From Ferrimonas senticii DSM 18821 (GTDB lineage: Bacteria > Pseudomonadota > Gammaproteobacteria > Enterobacterales > Shewanellaceae): DNA of 64,000 bases. The translations under genes and the position numbers were made by a program. The stretch spans positions 124,001 to 188,000 of the forward strand of contig NZ_AUGM01000008.1 in NCBI RefSeq assembly GCF_000422665.1, in the 5' to 3' direction. Positions 35,585-46,022 of this stretch are shown here, piece by piece; the stretch's first letter is position 1, and every line of letters begins with the position of its first letter. The notes beneath the pieces were generated by a model. It ran no database searches. It was not told the DNA's origin and was given only the letters and a program-made list of their open reading frames with translations.

Positions 35585-36274
35585 ATGACCCAATCCATGA
35601 TCCAACGAATGCTACTGGTTGAAGATAACCGTGATGTTGCCGGTATTATCTTTGATTATTTTGAGGCCCAAGGGGTCGAAATCGATTACGCCGACAATGG
35701 CGAATTGGGCTTAGCGCTGGCGCTAGAACACGATTTTGATGTGATTGTGCTGGATCTAATGATGCCGCGGATGGACGGTTTGACGGTTTGCAAACATTTG
35801 CGCCAGCAGGGTTGCAACACCCCAGTGCTAATGCTTACCGCACTGTCGGATCAACAGGACACCTTAAGTGGCTTTGCCCACGGTGCCGATGACTACCTTA
35901 ACAAGCCCTTCGATCTGCCGATCTTAGACGCCCGTTTAAGCGCGTTAGTCAAACGCTATCGCGGCAATGTCTCCTCGGCGGTAGTCAATCTGGGCGATCT
36001 GCGCATCGATCCCGCCAGCCACAGCGCCAGCCGTGCTGGGATCCCGCTGATCCTAACCCCAACCACCTTTAAAATTTTGCTGAAGCTGGCCCGCAGTGCC
36101 CCGGAAGTGGTTAGCCGCGATGCGCTGTGCCAGCACCTGTGGCCCGACAGCGAACCCAATAACGAGGCGCTGCGCAGTCACATCTACCAGCTTCGCAATC
36201 AGTTGGATCGTCCTTTTGCCACGCCGATGCTGCACACCATTCCCAAGATTGGCTTTAAGTTGGCGGCGCAATAA
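35585..36274 (+). CDS. OmpR-family response regulator
   Basis: 229 residues. Receiver domain with acidic pocket (LLVEDNRDVAG), phospho-acceptor Asp57 in VIVLDLMMPRMDG, the Thr/Ala switch in MLTALSD and Lys in YLNKPFD. C-terminal winged helix ends ALRSHIYQLRNQLDRPF and MLHTIPKIGFKL. The neighbouring kinase gene starts within its stop codon. Divergent to the glycan operon, which is a plausible target. Confidence 0.93.
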   Translation: MTQSMIQRMLLVEDNRDVAGIIFDYFEAQGVEIDYADNGELGLALALEHDFDVIVLDLMMPRMDGLTVCKHLRQQGCNTPVLMLTALSDQQDTLSGFAHGADDYLNKPFDLPILDARLSALVKRYRGNVSSAVVNLGDLRIDPASHSASRAGIPLILTPTTFKILLKLARSAPEVVSRDALCQHLWPDSEPNNEALRSHIYQLRNQLDRPFATPMLHTIPKIGFKLAAQ

Positions 36275-37545
36275 TGACAACTGCCGCCACACCAGCCTCG
36301 ACCCGCACTATCGTCGCGCAACTGGGGTTGGCTTTTGCCATGTTGTCGCTGGTTTTGGCCGCGTCGCTGTCAGGACTGGTATTGATGATCATCCACTGGG
36401 CCGAAGACTCGGTAGCGATGCGTCATCTGGAAGCCAATAAAGACTACGCCATCGCCCAGTACGTTACCGGTGCCAGCGGGCCACTGCAGATGGATGCGGT
36501 TACCGTTGCCTATAACAATCCCGCCGATCTACCGGATTTTGTTACGGTGGAGTATCGCCAATCCGACGAGCTACTAACGGAAATCATCCTGCCGTCAGAG
36601 GAGTACTTTTTCCTAACCAGCCATTACCAGTATGACGGTCAGCGCCACGTAATCTATCTGATTTCAGTCTCTGAGGGGATCGAGATCACCGAACAGCAAG
36701 GCACCCTAATCAATGTCGCTATCTTATTGGCGACGCTACTATTACTGACCTTTTTTGGCTTGGTACTACTGAAACTGTCACGGCATCTATTCAAACCCTT
36801 GGCCAGCTTAAATCAGCAGCTTATTCGTCATCATGGCGAGGTCGATGCGCCGTTTACGCTGCCGCCATCCGCCGCCGCCGAGTTTCAACAACTGCTGCAA
36901 CAGCTAAACCACTACCGCAGCGAAAGCGCACGGTTGCTCAAACGCGAGCAAGCCTTTGCCCGCTACACCAGCCACGAATTGCGTACCCCGCTGACGGTGA
37001 TTAAAGGCGCCAACAGTTTGTTTAAAGCGGACAGTCCGGCGCAGTTTATTGATAAACAGCAGCGGCGCATTGCCACGGCCGCCAATCAGATGGAGGAAAC
37101 CGTCGAAGGGTTGCTGAGTCTGGTACGCAATGAGCGTCACCGCACCTTAGAACCTTACCGCAGTTTGCAGCAGTTAGAGCTTGAACAACTGATTGAGGCC
37201 AATAAACCTGCGCCACTAGGCAACCCGGTTACTATCAGCTTACAGGTCGAAGGCGAGCCAGAGATCCGTGCCAGTCGGCCACTGTGGGCGATGGTATTTG
37301 GCAATCTGCTGCGCAACGCTATCGGCGCCAGTAGCGACGGCAACATTCAGGTTACCTTAACCGAGCACAGTCTGACGGTGGATGACGATGGCCCCGGCCT
37401 TGGTGAAAAAAGCGCCGATGGCCATGGTCTTGGCTTAATGATCGTCACCGACATCTGCGAGCGCTACGGCTGGCAATTTGAATTGGTTAATCTAGCCCAA
37501 GGCGGCTGCCGCGCCGAACTGCGCTTTAGCCAGTCAAAGCTGTAA
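36274..37545 (+). CDS. Sensor histidine kinase
   Basis: 423 residues. TM1 about 15-40 and TM2 about 145-167 bracket a periplasmic sensor of roughly 100 residues; HisKA phospho-acceptor His234 in SHELRTPLTVIKG; ATPase with N box FGNLLRNAIGA, G1 DDDGPGLG and G2 GHGLGLMIV. It pairs with the preceding regulator (overlap TAATGA). The last 12 bases overlap the convergent lipoprotein gene, so both genes share their 3' ends. Confidence 0.93.
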   Translation: MTTAATPASTRTIVAQLGLAFAMLSLVLAASLSGLVLMIIHWAEDSVAMRHLEANKDYAIAQYVTGASGPLQMDAVTVAYNNPADLPDFVTVEYRQSDELLTEIILPSEEYFFLTSHYQYDGQRHVIYLISVSEGIEITEQQGTLINVAILLATLLLLTFFGLVLLKLSRHLFKPLASLNQQLIRHHGEVDAPFTLPPSAAAEFQQLLQQLNHYRSESARLLKREQAFARYTSHELRTPLTVIKGANSLFKADSPAQFIDKQQRRIATAANQMEETVEGLLSLVRNERHRTLEPYRSLQQLELEQLIEANKPAPLGNPVTISLQVEGEPEIRASRPLWAMVFGNLLRNAIGASSDGNIQVTLTEHSLTVDDDGPGLGEKSADGHGLGLMIVTDICERYGWQFELVNLAQGGCRAELRFSQSKL

Positions 37546-38271
37546 CAGTTGCTTCTTTTTCGCCTCAAACTCAGCTTGGGTAATCACCCCATCTTGCTGC
37601 AACGCTTTAAGCTCGCGCAATTGCGTCGCCAGAGTTGACGGTGGCACAGTGGCGCTCGGCGTAATGGGGTCATTAGCTGCGGCCTTAGCGGGCGCAGGCT
37701 TATCGGTAATCGGGTGGGTGTTGTTAACAACCTTGGTATCGGCCAGCAACAACCCAATTTTGCTTGGGTGGACCACCTGATCACTGTCATCAAGGATATA
37801 AACCCCCATCATCCCTTTGGCGATAAACAGATCCTCATAAAACGCCACGAAACGCTCTCCTTCAAACAACGCATAACCAGCCCAAAGCCAGTTGGGGCGG
37901 TAATCCGGCGAGGTTGGAGTAACATCAATGCTGAACAAGGTTGAACGAATGGCGTACCACGGCAGCGCCACCTCAACCGCCCATTTTGCTTGGGTTAGTT
38001 GGCCGTGGCGGTCCACTTCAAACCAGCGCAGCGGCCGAGTCATTTGCAGCGCATAAAATTCAGGTCTGGTGATGGTGACATAACCCGGCAACTGCTGCTC
38101 CACAGTAGCCTGATAATTCACTGGCGCTGGGCCAAAATCGACCCCAACGATCGCCTGCTCAGCTAACTGCTGACGCTCGTCAAATACCGCCGAACTGCTG
38201 CAACCGCTTAGCCACAGCACCATACCCAATATCCATACCAGGCCATATCGGCCACCACGAAAAGCCAACAT
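37534..38271 (-). CDS. SHOCT-domain lipoprotein of unknown function
   Basis: 245 residues. A lipobox (LWLSGC near residue 20) gives a predicted lipoprotein; the middle has no recognised fold. The C-terminal LATQLRELKALQQDGVITQA with EFEAKKKQLLQL is a SHOCT domain. ATG 38271 is favoured because GGGAG is seven bases upstream; an upstream in-frame ATG at 38277 is too close to it. Confidence 0.7.
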   Translation of the reverse strand: MLAFRGGRYGLVWILGMVLWLSGCSSSAVFDERQQLAEQAIVGVDFGPAPVNYQATVEQQLPGYVTITRPEFYALQMTRPLRWFEVDRHGQLTQAKWAVEVALPWYAIRSTLFSIDVTPTSPDYRPNWLWAGYALFEGERFVAFYEDLFIAKGMMGVYILDDSDQVVHPSKIGLLLADTKVVNNTHPITDKPAPAKAAANDPITPSATVPPSTLATQLRELKALQQDGVITQAEFEAKKKQLLQL

Positions 38272-38462
38272 CGACATGCTCCCTCTGCACGGCTCCATTG
38301 CCATTGAGTCTACGCCGTTGCCAACTGCTGCCATTGACCCAAAACAAAACTGGCACCGATCCTCGCCTCACCGGCCAGCGGTATCGATTAAATCCATTGG
38401 CCTTCCTAAGTCTCGCTGGGCACCCTTAGCGCATTGAAATCACATGCAAATTAGGGGATGCC

Positions 38463-39107
38463 ATGGAAGCCGCATTTTGGCAGCACAAGTGGGACAACAA
38501 CCAGATTGGTTTTCACTTAGATGAGATCAACCCCCAGCTGAGCCAATTTTGGCCAAGTTTGGGACTCAGCAGCGATGCCCGAGTATTGGTGCCGCTGTGC
38601 GGTAAAACCTTGGACATCGGCTGGCTGCTGGCTCAGGGTCATGCGGTCGTCGCGGCCGAGCTAAGTGAAGTAGCGGTAAGTCAGCTGTTCAAGCAGCTGC
38701 AACTGATGCCAACCATCAGCCAGCATGGCAATCATCGTTGTTATCAGGCGGGTCAACTGACGGTCTGGGTTGGCGATCTGTTTGAATTGACCGCAGCACA
38801 GCTCGGCACCATTGATGCCATCTACGATCGTGCCGCGCTGGTGGCTCTACCTGAGCCGATGCGCCAGCAATATCGGCACACCCTGCAGCAGTTAGTCGGC
38901 AATCCACCGCAGCTGCTGCTGACCTTGAACTACGACCAAAGCCAACTGACCGGGCCGCCGTTTAGCCTTAATCAAGCTGAGTTACAGCGTCATTATGGCG
39001 CTGATTATCAGCTTACCGAGCTGCATAAATTTGCCGAGCCCGGTGGTCTAAAAGGCAAGTTACCGGCACTGAATCAGGTCTGGCAGTTACTGCCGCTGCA
39101 GGGCTAA
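38463..39107 (+). CDS. tpm: Thiopurine S-methyltransferase family protein
   Basis: 214 residues. SAM-dependent methyltransferase with the TPMT N-terminus (FWQHKWDNNQIGFHLDEINP), RVLVPLCGKTLDIGWLLAQG with motif I, VVAAELSEVAVSQLF, and YDRAALVALPEPMRQQY. Bacterial members methylate thiols or selenium/tellurium species; the native substrate here is unknown. AGGGGA precedes ATG 38463. Confidence 0.9.
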   Translation: MEAAFWQHKWDNNQIGFHLDEINPQLSQFWPSLGLSSDARVLVPLCGKTLDIGWLLAQGHAVVAAELSEVAVSQLFKQLQLMPTISQHGNHRCYQAGQLTVWVGDLFELTAAQLGTIDAIYDRAALVALPEPMRQQYRHTLQQLVGNPPQLLLTLNYDQSQLTGPPFSLNQAELQRHYGADYQLTELHKFAEPGGLKGKLPALNQVWQLLPLQG

Positions 39108-39114
39108 TAAAAAC

Positions 39115-39148
39115 ACCGGCTCAAGGGCTAGCTTGAGCCGGTTACTTT
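39115..39148. terminator. Terminator between tpm and crotonase genes
   Basis: ACCGGCTCAAG (39115-39125) pairs with CTTGAGCCGGT (39132-39142), followed by TACTTTTC on the plus strand. The two genes converge here. Confidence 0.85.
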
Positions 39149-39154
39149 TCGGGT

Positions 39155-39970
39155 TTATTGGCCGCAGAGCTCGTTCGCGGTATCGGCAAAGATCCCGACC
39201 ATATCGTTGGCTTCGCGCTCGGTTTGACCACCATGCTTTAAAAAGGTGTTGATAATAGTTTGGGTCTGCTGCTCTTTGGCGCGCTCTAAGAAGTAACGCA
39301 GTTCCAACTCCGCCCCCGCCTGCTCATCCACAATCGCCGCTGCAACAATCTCCTTATACATCACGATATCGCGCACCTGCCAGTTGCCAACCACCGCCAG
39401 CAATGACTGTAAAAACGCCGGCATCTCGGCTTTCGCCACATACTGGGTGATGATATTCAGCGTCTCAGCTTGCTCGGCGGAATAATCGGCACCGGTCAAC
39501 AGCGCTTGCAACGCTTTGTTCTTGCCCATCCGCCGGGCAAATTGCACCGCCCCTTGGCCACCGGTAGGGATATTGATAAACAGCTCTGGCTGAGCGAAAG
39601 CGGCGTTTTCGGTGCCATAAGCCAGATCGCACGCCATCACAAATTCGTTGCCACCACCGCGGGCAACGCCATCAACCACCGCAATAGACAGTTGCTTCAT
39701 CGCTTTCAGGTTGCTGATCAGGTGGCTAAATTCGATGCTGCCAGCCTGCCCCGCCACAGTGCCATTGATCAGGGTGATGTCCAGGTGCGCCAAAAAGAAC
39801 TGGCTGTTGTTGGAGTGAAACACCACCACCTTGGTATCGCGGTCATCCGCCAACGCCAAAATAAAGGCGTTCAACTCGTTGATTAAATCGATGGTCAGCA
39901 AGTTAATTGGCGCGTTATCGATAGTCACATGGGCCACGCCTGCGTTGCGGGTTACGATCAGTTTGCTCAT
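39155..39970 (-). CDS. Enoyl-CoA hydratase/isomerase family protein
   Basis: 271 residues of crotonase fold. Ligand loop and oxyanion-hole region are visible as VAHVTIDNAPINLLTIDLIN, FSNNSQFFLAHLDIT-like strand, VDGVARGGGNEFVMACDL and AFAQPELFINIPTGG. The catalytic acid of hydratases is not obvious and the activity may differ. AGGATTAA-type ribosome-binding sequence precedes the ATG. It is divergent from a LysR-type regulator that probably controls it. Confidence 0.88.
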   Translation of the reverse strand: MSKLIVTRNAGVAHVTIDNAPINLLTIDLINELNAFILALADDRDTKVVVFHSNNSQFFLAHLDITLINGTVAGQAGSIEFSHLISNLKAMKQLSIAVVDGVARGGGNEFVMACDLAYGTENAAFAQPELFINIPTGGQGAVQFARRMGKNKALQALLTGADYSAEQAETLNIITQYVAKAEMPAFLQSLLAVVGNWQVRDIVMYKEIVAAAIVDEQAGAELELRYFLERAKEQQTQTIINTFLKHGGQTEREANDMVGIFADTANELCGQ

Positions 39971-40116
39971 CTTACTTAATCCTCTAAAACGGCGAATTCA
40001 AGTGCATTGCCTGATGCAGTGACGACAACTATAGCCAGCAAACTGATGAAGATAATCAGCCATAAAAGCACTAAACTGGTGCCATTTAAGCACCAATAAA
40101 CAAAGAGCTGATTCTA

Positions 40117-41064
40117 ATGAGTTTATCCGAACGGATGTTGCTGCTGCTGGACGTGGTTGAGTCGGGATCCTTTGTGGCGGCAGCGCAACTGCAGCAAATC
40201 GACCGCTCAGTGGTGTCGAAACAGATCAGCAAACTGGAAGCCGAACTTGGGGTGCGGCTGCTCAATCGCACCACCCGTGCCTTAGCGCTGACCGCCGCCG
40301 GCCAAGAGGTGCTAAGCCAAGCCCAGCAATTGCGTACCCTCCTAAGCGACACCAAACGGCTGGCGCAGAACTACCACAGCCAACCGCTGGGCAAACTGAA
40401 GATCGCCAGCGCCATCGATTTTGGTCGTCGGTTTGTGCAGCCGGCGATCATCGAGTTCCAGCGCCACTATCCCGACATCGAGATCGAGCTGCGTTTGGAT
40501 GATCGGTTGGTGGATATGGTGAGTGAGAACTTCGATCTGGGCTTTCGCACCGGCAAACCGAAAGACTCCAATCTGATCGCCCGCAAATTGGCGCGCAATC
40601 GACTGCTGCTGGTGGCCTCGCCGGAATTTATCCAACGGCACGGTGAGCCGACCTCGGTGGCCGAGCTGGAACGACTGCCGGCAGCGGTATATGCCTCAGC
40701 CGGGATGCAGGTTGACCGCATCGGCTATCTGGACCCGCAGGGACAACCCGCCTCTTTGCAGCTGAATGTCAGCTACCGCGTCAACGACCTAGATATGCTG
40801 TTGGTAGCCGCCAAAGGCGGTGGCGTGTTGGCAGCAATTACTGCCCAAAGCATCACCGATGAGGTTACCCAAGGGCAATTGCTGCCATTGCTAACCGATT
40901 TGCCACTGGAGGATTTCGGTACCATCTACGCTGTCTACCCACACCGTGAACTGCCGATGAAATCGGCGCTATTTTTGCAAGCCATGCAGCAGCGGATCGG
41001 CACCGACTCGCCCTGCTGGGAGCACAATATCCCCGGTTTCCAGCAGATGTACCGCCAGCGATAA
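40117..41064 (+). CDS. LysR-family transcriptional regulator, divergent to crotonase
   Basis: 315 residues. HTH: LLDVVESGSFVAAAQLQQID, RSVVSKQISKLEAELGVRLL, NRTTRALALTAAGQ. Effector domain of the CrgA type (LKIASAIDFGRRFVQPAIIE). Genes transcribed divergently from LysR regulators are commonly their targets, so regulation of the crotonase gene across the 146-base gap is inferred. Confidence 0.9.
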   Translation: MSLSERMLLLLDVVESGSFVAAAQLQQIDRSVVSKQISKLEAELGVRLLNRTTRALALTAAGQEVLSQAQQLRTLLSDTKRLAQNYHSQPLGKLKIASAIDFGRRFVQPAIIEFQRHYPDIEIELRLDDRLVDMVSENFDLGFRTGKPKDSNLIARKLARNRLLLVASPEFIQRHGEPTSVAELERLPAAVYASAGMQVDRIGYLDPQGQPASLQLNVSYRVNDLDMLLVAAKGGGVLAAITAQSITDEVTQGQLLPLLTDLPLEDFGTIYAVYPHRELPMKSALFLQAMQQRIGTDSPCWEHNIPGFQQMYRQR

Positions 41065-41068
41065 CCGT

Positions 41069-41102
41069 AAAAAACGCCAGCGCGAATCCGCTGGCGTTGT
41101 TT
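41069..41102. terminator. Terminator between LysR gene and FUSC gene
   Basis: AACGCCAGCG (41073-41082) pairs with CGCTGGCGTT (41089-41098) with A- and T-rich flanks on both sides. The genes converge. Confidence 0.85.
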
Positions 41103-41113
41103 GTCGATTCAGG

Positions 41114-43180
41114 TCACGGTCGCAATCGGGCTTTACCTTTCGGCGCCGGCAGACACAAGATCTGATGGATGCCATGACAGCGCTGTAACAGTAAGGAAAA
41201 CTGATACAACACAAAGCTGCTGCGATCGGCGCTGCTGTTGGCTAGCCGCTCTAATAACCACTGCTCCGCAGCCAGCAACTTTGGCGGCCATGGCTGAATG
41301 TCGCCATGACTGGCCGCCAACAGCACGGTTTCCAGTTGCGAAAACAACTGCTGTAATTGGCGATTATCCTCTGGCGCCAACAACATCCCTTTGCGCGCCT
41401 GCGGCACGATGGCATTTAAGTGGTGCATCGATCCTTTAAAATGTGCCAGCAAGGTCGATGAATTGAGCATATTGGCGCCATAGCCAGGCTCCTGCCGCAT
41501 CTGGGTCAGACTGCTGTTCATGGCAATCCCTTGTTCATACGCCAAGCGCCGCGCTTGCGCCAACTGCAATGGTTCGACCGCTTCTCCGGCAAAACTGGCC
41601 AGCAGTGGTTTCCAGTAATCCGCTAATACTCGTACCGCTTGCTGTCGCAGCAGCCGCTGACGGCCGCCCTGCCACTGTGGCCACAAAAATCGATAGGCGA
41701 TAAAGATCAGCCCACAGCCAATCAAAGTATCGACCAAGCGCGCAAACATCACCTCCGGCCCAGCCAGTTCGAGATAAGCCAGCGCCATCATCAAGATCAC
41801 CGTGACCCCGGTGGTGGTCCAACCGTGATGCTTAGTCACCGCCGCCAGCGTCAACGGCGCAAACAAAAATGCCATCGCCAACGCACCATTGCCTTCAACC
41901 CCCAGCGCAAACAGCAACATGGCGATTACGACCCCTGCCAGCGTTCCCATCGCTCGGTGCCAAACTCGGCTGCGAATAGCGATGTAACTGGACTGCCACA
42001 CCACCGAGATTGTCAGCATGATCCAAAAGCCGTTATCAAACGGCATCAGACTGGCGATCTCTGAGGCCACCGCCAACAGTAGCGCCATCCGCACACTGCC
42101 ACGCATCACCGGATTATCCCAATGCATCGCTTCACGCCACTGCTGCCATGCCGGATAACGCTGCGCGCCGGTTATCGGCCGCTGATACAGCGGCGCCACC
42201 CGTTGCAACAAGCGATCGATTTGACGGGCGTTGCTAATCAGATAGTTGGCCACCATCGCCACCTTGCCACCTTGCATCTGTTGGCTGAACAGTTCGGCCT
42301 CCAGCGCGCTGGTGTAACTTTCGGTGGCATCGCTGCGACTGGGGCTATGGCCACGCTCAAGCTCCCGCGCAATCCGATGCAATCGTGCCGCCATCGCCCG
42401 CGCCCAGGCGTTGTAAACCGGGAAACTCTGCTCGGTCGCCAACATATTGCTAACCACATCAGGCTCGGGCAGCGCTTGCAATCGCTCTTGCAGATCCAAC
42501 GCCGCCATAAAGGCATTTTGTAGCGGCCCCTTGTTGCGATCGTTACTAATTGAGTTGAGCAACATCCGCGCGTTACTCAGATCCTGTCCTAGCTGCTCAT
42601 CAAAGTGCACCGGCACCCGCCGATCCAACAGGTGTTTCGGCCGTTCTGCCAAAATGTACGCCAAACGCCGATAGGTGGCTGCCAACGCCTGGCGTAGCGG
42701 CATCTGATCGGTTAATTGATACCAAATGGCGCTGTAGCCAATCAGCCAACCGCTAACTAAACCAAAACTTAAGCCCAGTTGCAGACTTGGGTATAGGCCC
42801 GCGACCGCCATCCCCAGCGCAGCCACCGCCAAGGTCCCCATCCCCAAGCGCGCCGACAACACTCCCAAGGCACCCAAACTGGTAAACACAAAGCCGATCA
42901 GCGCAAACCACAGGGTCAACCACTGCGGGGCCGACACACTTAATTCTGCGGTAATGGCGGTGATGGCAGTAAAACAAACAATCACCCAGGCCGAACGCAG
43001 GCCCCAGCGCGGTGAGGGAACATCTACGCCACCGACAAAGAACGCCGGCATCACCAAACTGGCGACCAGCGCTTGTTCAAGCATGCCAATGCCGTAAGCA
43101 AACAGCAGCAACAACCCCAACCCACTGGAGAGTCGCAGCGCCATATGAGAATACGGGTTAATCCACAACGTTCGGAACAA
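41114..43180 (-). CDS. FUSC/YccS-type membrane transporter-like protein
   Basis: 688 residues with two sets of about five membrane helices flanking a cytoplasmic domain, as in YccS and AaeB. Second repeat: FWIMLTISVVWQSSYIAIRS, RVWHRAMGTLAGVVIAM, FARLVDTLIGCGLIFIAYRF. This class is linked to aromatic-acid or drug efflux; the substrate is unknown. A TTG start (43180) lies three bases after the ubiF stop and gives an N-terminus fitting YccS; ATG 43144 is the alternative. Probably cotranscribed with ubiF. Confidence 0.85.
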   Translation of the reverse strand: MFRTLWINPYSHMALRLSSGLGLLLLFAYGIGMLEQALVASLVMPAFFVGGVDVPSPRWGLRSAWVIVCFTAITAITAELSVSAPQWLTLWFALIGFVFTSLGALGVLSARLGMGTLAVAALGMAVAGLYPSLQLGLSFGLVSGWLIGYSAIWYQLTDQMPLRQALAATYRRLAYILAERPKHLLDRRVPVHFDEQLGQDLSNARMLLNSISNDRNKGPLQNAFMAALDLQERLQALPEPDVVSNMLATEQSFPVYNAWARAMAARLHRIARELERGHSPSRSDATESYTSALEAELFSQQMQGGKVAMVANYLISNARQIDRLLQRVAPLYQRPITGAQRYPAWQQWREAMHWDNPVMRGSVRMALLLAVASEIASLMPFDNGFWIMLTISVVWQSSYIAIRSRVWHRAMGTLAGVVIAMLLFALGVEGNGALAMAFLFAPLTLAAVTKHHGWTTTGVTVILMMALAYLELAGPEVMFARLVDTLIGCGLIFIAYRFLWPQWQGGRQRLLRQQAVRVLADYWKPLLASFAGEAVEPLQLAQARRLAYEQGIAMNSSLTQMRQEPGYGANMLNSSTLLAHFKGSMHHLNAIVPQARKGMLLAPEDNRQLQQLFSQLETVLLAASHGDIQPWPPKLLAAEQWLLERLANSSADRSSFVLYQFSLLLQRCHGIHQILCLPAPKGKARLRP

Positions 43181-43183
43181 GAT

Positions 43184-44353
43184 CTAAAGCCCCATGGCGT
43201 AACGCATCACCTGATGCTTGATTGGACCGGCGTTATTCGCCAGCGAAAAAGTTAAATTCCGAGCCAACTTAAGCGGCCCAAAATCGTTCGAGAAAACTTG
43301 ATAAAACAGATCCATCGCCGCTTGCATTCGCAAGTTATCTGGCCGTCGCTGGCGCTGATAGTGAGTTAACAGTGGCTGTGGATCCGCGTGCAATTCGCTG
43401 ACATCGGCAGTCGCCAATAACGCCAGCAATGCCGCCACGTCTTTAAAGCCAAGGTTAACCCCCTGCCCCGCCAACGGATTGATGGTGTGAGCGGCATCGC
43501 CCAGCAGCACCATCCGCCCTTGAAAATAGTGGTTAGCGTGTTGTCGTGTCAGCGGGAATGAGGCGGCGCGTACCACCTCGAATTCGCCCAAGCGTTCGGC
43601 CGGGAATGCCTGAATGATCTGCTGTTTCAGGGCGGCGTTATCCAGCCGCTTCAATTCGCTGATGCGCGCCGGACTGTCATACCACACCAGCGAAGCGTGC
43701 TTGCCCGGCAGCGGCAACAAAGCGCGCGGACCACTGGGGCTAAATTGCTGCCAGGTGATCTGCTGCTGTTCCGCCTCAGTGTCGATATTGATGATCAGGC
43801 AATGCTGGCGATAGTGCCAACCGCTAACGCCAATGTTGGCGGCTTGGCGCACCTTTGACTGGGCACCATCACAGCCTAATAACAGCGGCGCGCGATATCC
43901 CACGCCATCGACCACCACCTCGGCATAGTCGGCAACTTGCGTAATTGATTGAGGAAGTCCCAGCACCACGGTGACATTAGGCAGCGATTCAAGTTGCTGC
44001 CACAACGCCAACTGCACCACCCGATTTTCAATGATGTGACCAAGATGAGCATGGCCCAAATCGGCGGCATCAAAGCTAACCATCCGCTCTGGCAACTCCC
44101 AAGTGGCTAGGGTGCGGTAGGGGGCGGCGCGCATCGCCATCACCCCACCCCATGCGCCTAACTGGGTCAACAGTCGTTCCGATGCCGCGCTTACGGCACT
44201 AACCCGCAGATCCAGTGGCTGCTGTGGGGTAAAGGATTGTGGTTGCTGGGCCTCAAACAGGATCACCTGCCAGCCCTGCTGCGCCAGCCCCAAAGCCGCG
44301 GCGGCGCCGACCATGCCGCCCCCGACCACCATTACATCCGTCTGAACCGTCAT
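43184..44353 (-). CDS. ubiF: Ubiquinone biosynthesis FAD monooxygenase
   Basis: 389 residues, aligning along its length with E. coli UbiF (hydroxylation of the methyl-methoxy-benzoquinol). FAD motif DVMVVGGGMVGAAAALGLAQ; LRVSAVSAASERLLTQLGAW; the DG motif GCDGAQSKVRQAANIGV; and GDAAHTINPLAGQGVNLGFK. The upstream region runs divergently to miaB. Confusable with UbiI/UbiH, but the N-terminal YRTLATWELPE segment and the C-terminal KHQVMRYAMGL favour UbiF. Confidence 0.9.
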   Translation of the reverse strand: MTVQTDVMVVGGGMVGAAAALGLAQQGWQVILFEAQQPQSFTPQQPLDLRVSAVSAASERLLTQLGAWGGVMAMRAAPYRTLATWELPERMVSFDAADLGHAHLGHIIENRVVQLALWQQLESLPNVTVVLGLPQSITQVADYAEVVVDGVGYRAPLLLGCDGAQSKVRQAANIGVSGWHYRQHCLIINIDTEAEQQQITWQQFSPSGPRALLPLPGKHASLVWYDSPARISELKRLDNAALKQQIIQAFPAERLGEFEVVRAASFPLTRQHANHYFQGRMVLLGDAAHTINPLAGQGVNLGFKDVAALLALLATADVSELHADPQPLLTHYQRQRRPDNLRMQAAMDLFYQVFSNDFGPLKLARNLTFSLANNAGPIKHQVMRYAMGL

Positions 44354-44583
44354 TGTTGTTGATCCCTTGCAACATCAAAGCCGACATTTTACCCATTCAT
44401 GGTCGCTGGCGCTGCCTCAATAATCGAAATAATGACGCCAACGGCGAACATTTAACCAACATTAAAAGTGGCTTACAGAGACAATTGGCCAACAGTTGGT
44501 CAGCCCTATGGCGTAGGTTGCCGCAGGCGGGTAAAATACGCGGCTAAATTTTTTCCGAACACCAACTTGAGCGACGCTGATTG

Positions 44584-46014
44584 ATGAGCAAAAAGCTGCA
44601 CATTAAGACCTGGGGCTGCCAGATGAACGAGTACGATTCAGCCAAAATGGCGGATCTGCTGGATGAAAATGGCGGTTACACCCTAACCGAAAACGCCGAA
44701 GAAGCCGACGTACTGCTGCTGAACACCTGTTCTATCCGTGAAAAAGCGCAGGAGAAGGTGTTCCACCAACTGGGTCGCTGGCGTCCAATCAAAGAAGCCA
44801 ACCCACACGTGGTGATCGGCGTTGGCGGTTGCGTGGCCTCCCAAGAAGGTGATGCTATCCGTGAACGCGCACCGTTCGTGGATCTGGTGTTTGGTCCGCA
44901 AACGCTGCACCGCATTCCAGAGATGCTGGACAAACTGGCCGCCGGCGAAAAAGCGGTAGTAGACGTGTCCTTCCCAGAGATTGAGAAGTTTGACCGCCTG
45001 CCAGAGCCACGTGCCGAAGGCGCAACCGCCTTTGTATCCATCATGGAAGGCTGTAACAAGTACTGCACCTTCTGTGTAGTGCCATACACCCGTGGTGCCG
45101 AAGTCTCTCGTCCACTGGAAGATATCCTGTACGAAATCGCCCAACTGGCGGAACAAGGCGTACGCGAAATCAACCTGCTGGGTCAGAACGTGAACGCTTA
45201 CCGCGGCGAAGGCATCGATGGCGACATCTGCAGCTTTGCCGATCTGCTGCGTTACGTGGCCAGCATCGACGGCATCGACCGTCTGCGCTTTACCACCAGC
45301 CACCCAGTTGAATTCACCCAAGACATCATCGACGCCTACGCCGATGTGCCAGAGCTGGTGGACTTCCTGCACCTGCCAGTACAGGCCGGTTCCGATCGCA
45401 TCCTGACCATGATGAAGCGCAACCACACCGCGCTGGAGTTCAAGTCGATCATCCGTCGCCTGCGCAAAGTACGGCCGAACATTCACATCTCTTCCGACTT
45501 CATCGTTGGCTTCCCAGGCGAAACCGACGACGACTTCCAGAAGACCATGGAGCTGATCGAGCAGATCAACTTCGACATGAGCTTCTCGTTCATCTACTCA
45601 CCACGTCCAGGCACCCCAGCCGCGGACATGCCAGATGATGTGACCGAAGAAGAGAAAAAGCAGCGTCTGTACATTCTGCAAGAGCGCATCAACCAGCAGG
45701 CGATGCAGTACAGCCGCCGCATGCAGGGCACCGTCCAGCGCATTCTGGTGGAAGGTCTGTCGAAGAAAAACGCCATGGAACTGCGTGGCCGCACCGAAAA
45801 TAACCGCGTGGTTAACTTCGAAGGTCCAGTCGAACTGATTGGCAGCTTTGTCGATGTTGAGATCACCGACGTGTATCCAAACTCACTGCGTGCTACTTTG
45901 GTGCGTACTGAAGATCAGATGGATCTGCGCCGCGAACTGCGCCCATCCGACATTCTGGCCAAGCGTCCAAACAACCAGCCGGATGAATTGGGCGTCGCGA
46001 CCTTCCAGCCTTAA
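44584..46014 (+). CDS. miaB: tRNA-2-methylthio-N6-dimethylallyladenosine synthase
   Basis: 476 residues; radical-SAM methylthiotransferase acting on i6A37 of tRNAs. N-terminal UPF0004 domain with three cluster cysteines ([39 protein letters not shown]); radical-SAM triad Cys157, Cys161 and Cys164 in [22 protein letters not shown] domain at the C-terminus ([16 protein letters not shown]). A TTG precedes ATG 44584 directly; the ATG matches E. coli. It heads the miaB-ybeZYX-lnt cluster. Confidence 0.98.
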   Translation: MSKKLHIKTWGCQMNEYDSAKMADLLDENGGYTLTENAEEADVLLLNTCSIREKAQEKVFHQLGRWRPIKEANPHVVIGVGGCVASQEGDAIRERAPFVDLVFGPQTLHRIPEMLDKLAAGEKAVVDVSFPEIEKFDRLPEPRAEGATAFVSIMEGCNKYCTFCVVPYTRGAEVSRPLEDILYEIAQLAEQGVREINLLGQNVNAYRGEGIDGDICSFADLLRYVASIDGIDRLRFTTSHPVEFTQDIIDAYADVPELVDFLHLPVQAGSDRILTMMKRNHTALEFKSIIRRLRKVRPNIHISSDFIVGFPGETDDDFQKTMELIEQINFDMSFSFIYSPRPGTPAADMPDDVTEEEKKQRLYILQERINQQAMQYSRRMQGTVQRILVEGLSKKNAMELRGRTENNRVVNFEGPVELIGSFVDVEITDVYPNSLRATLVRTEDQMDLRRELRPSDILAKRPNNQPDELGVATFQP

Positions 46015-46022
46015 GGATAATC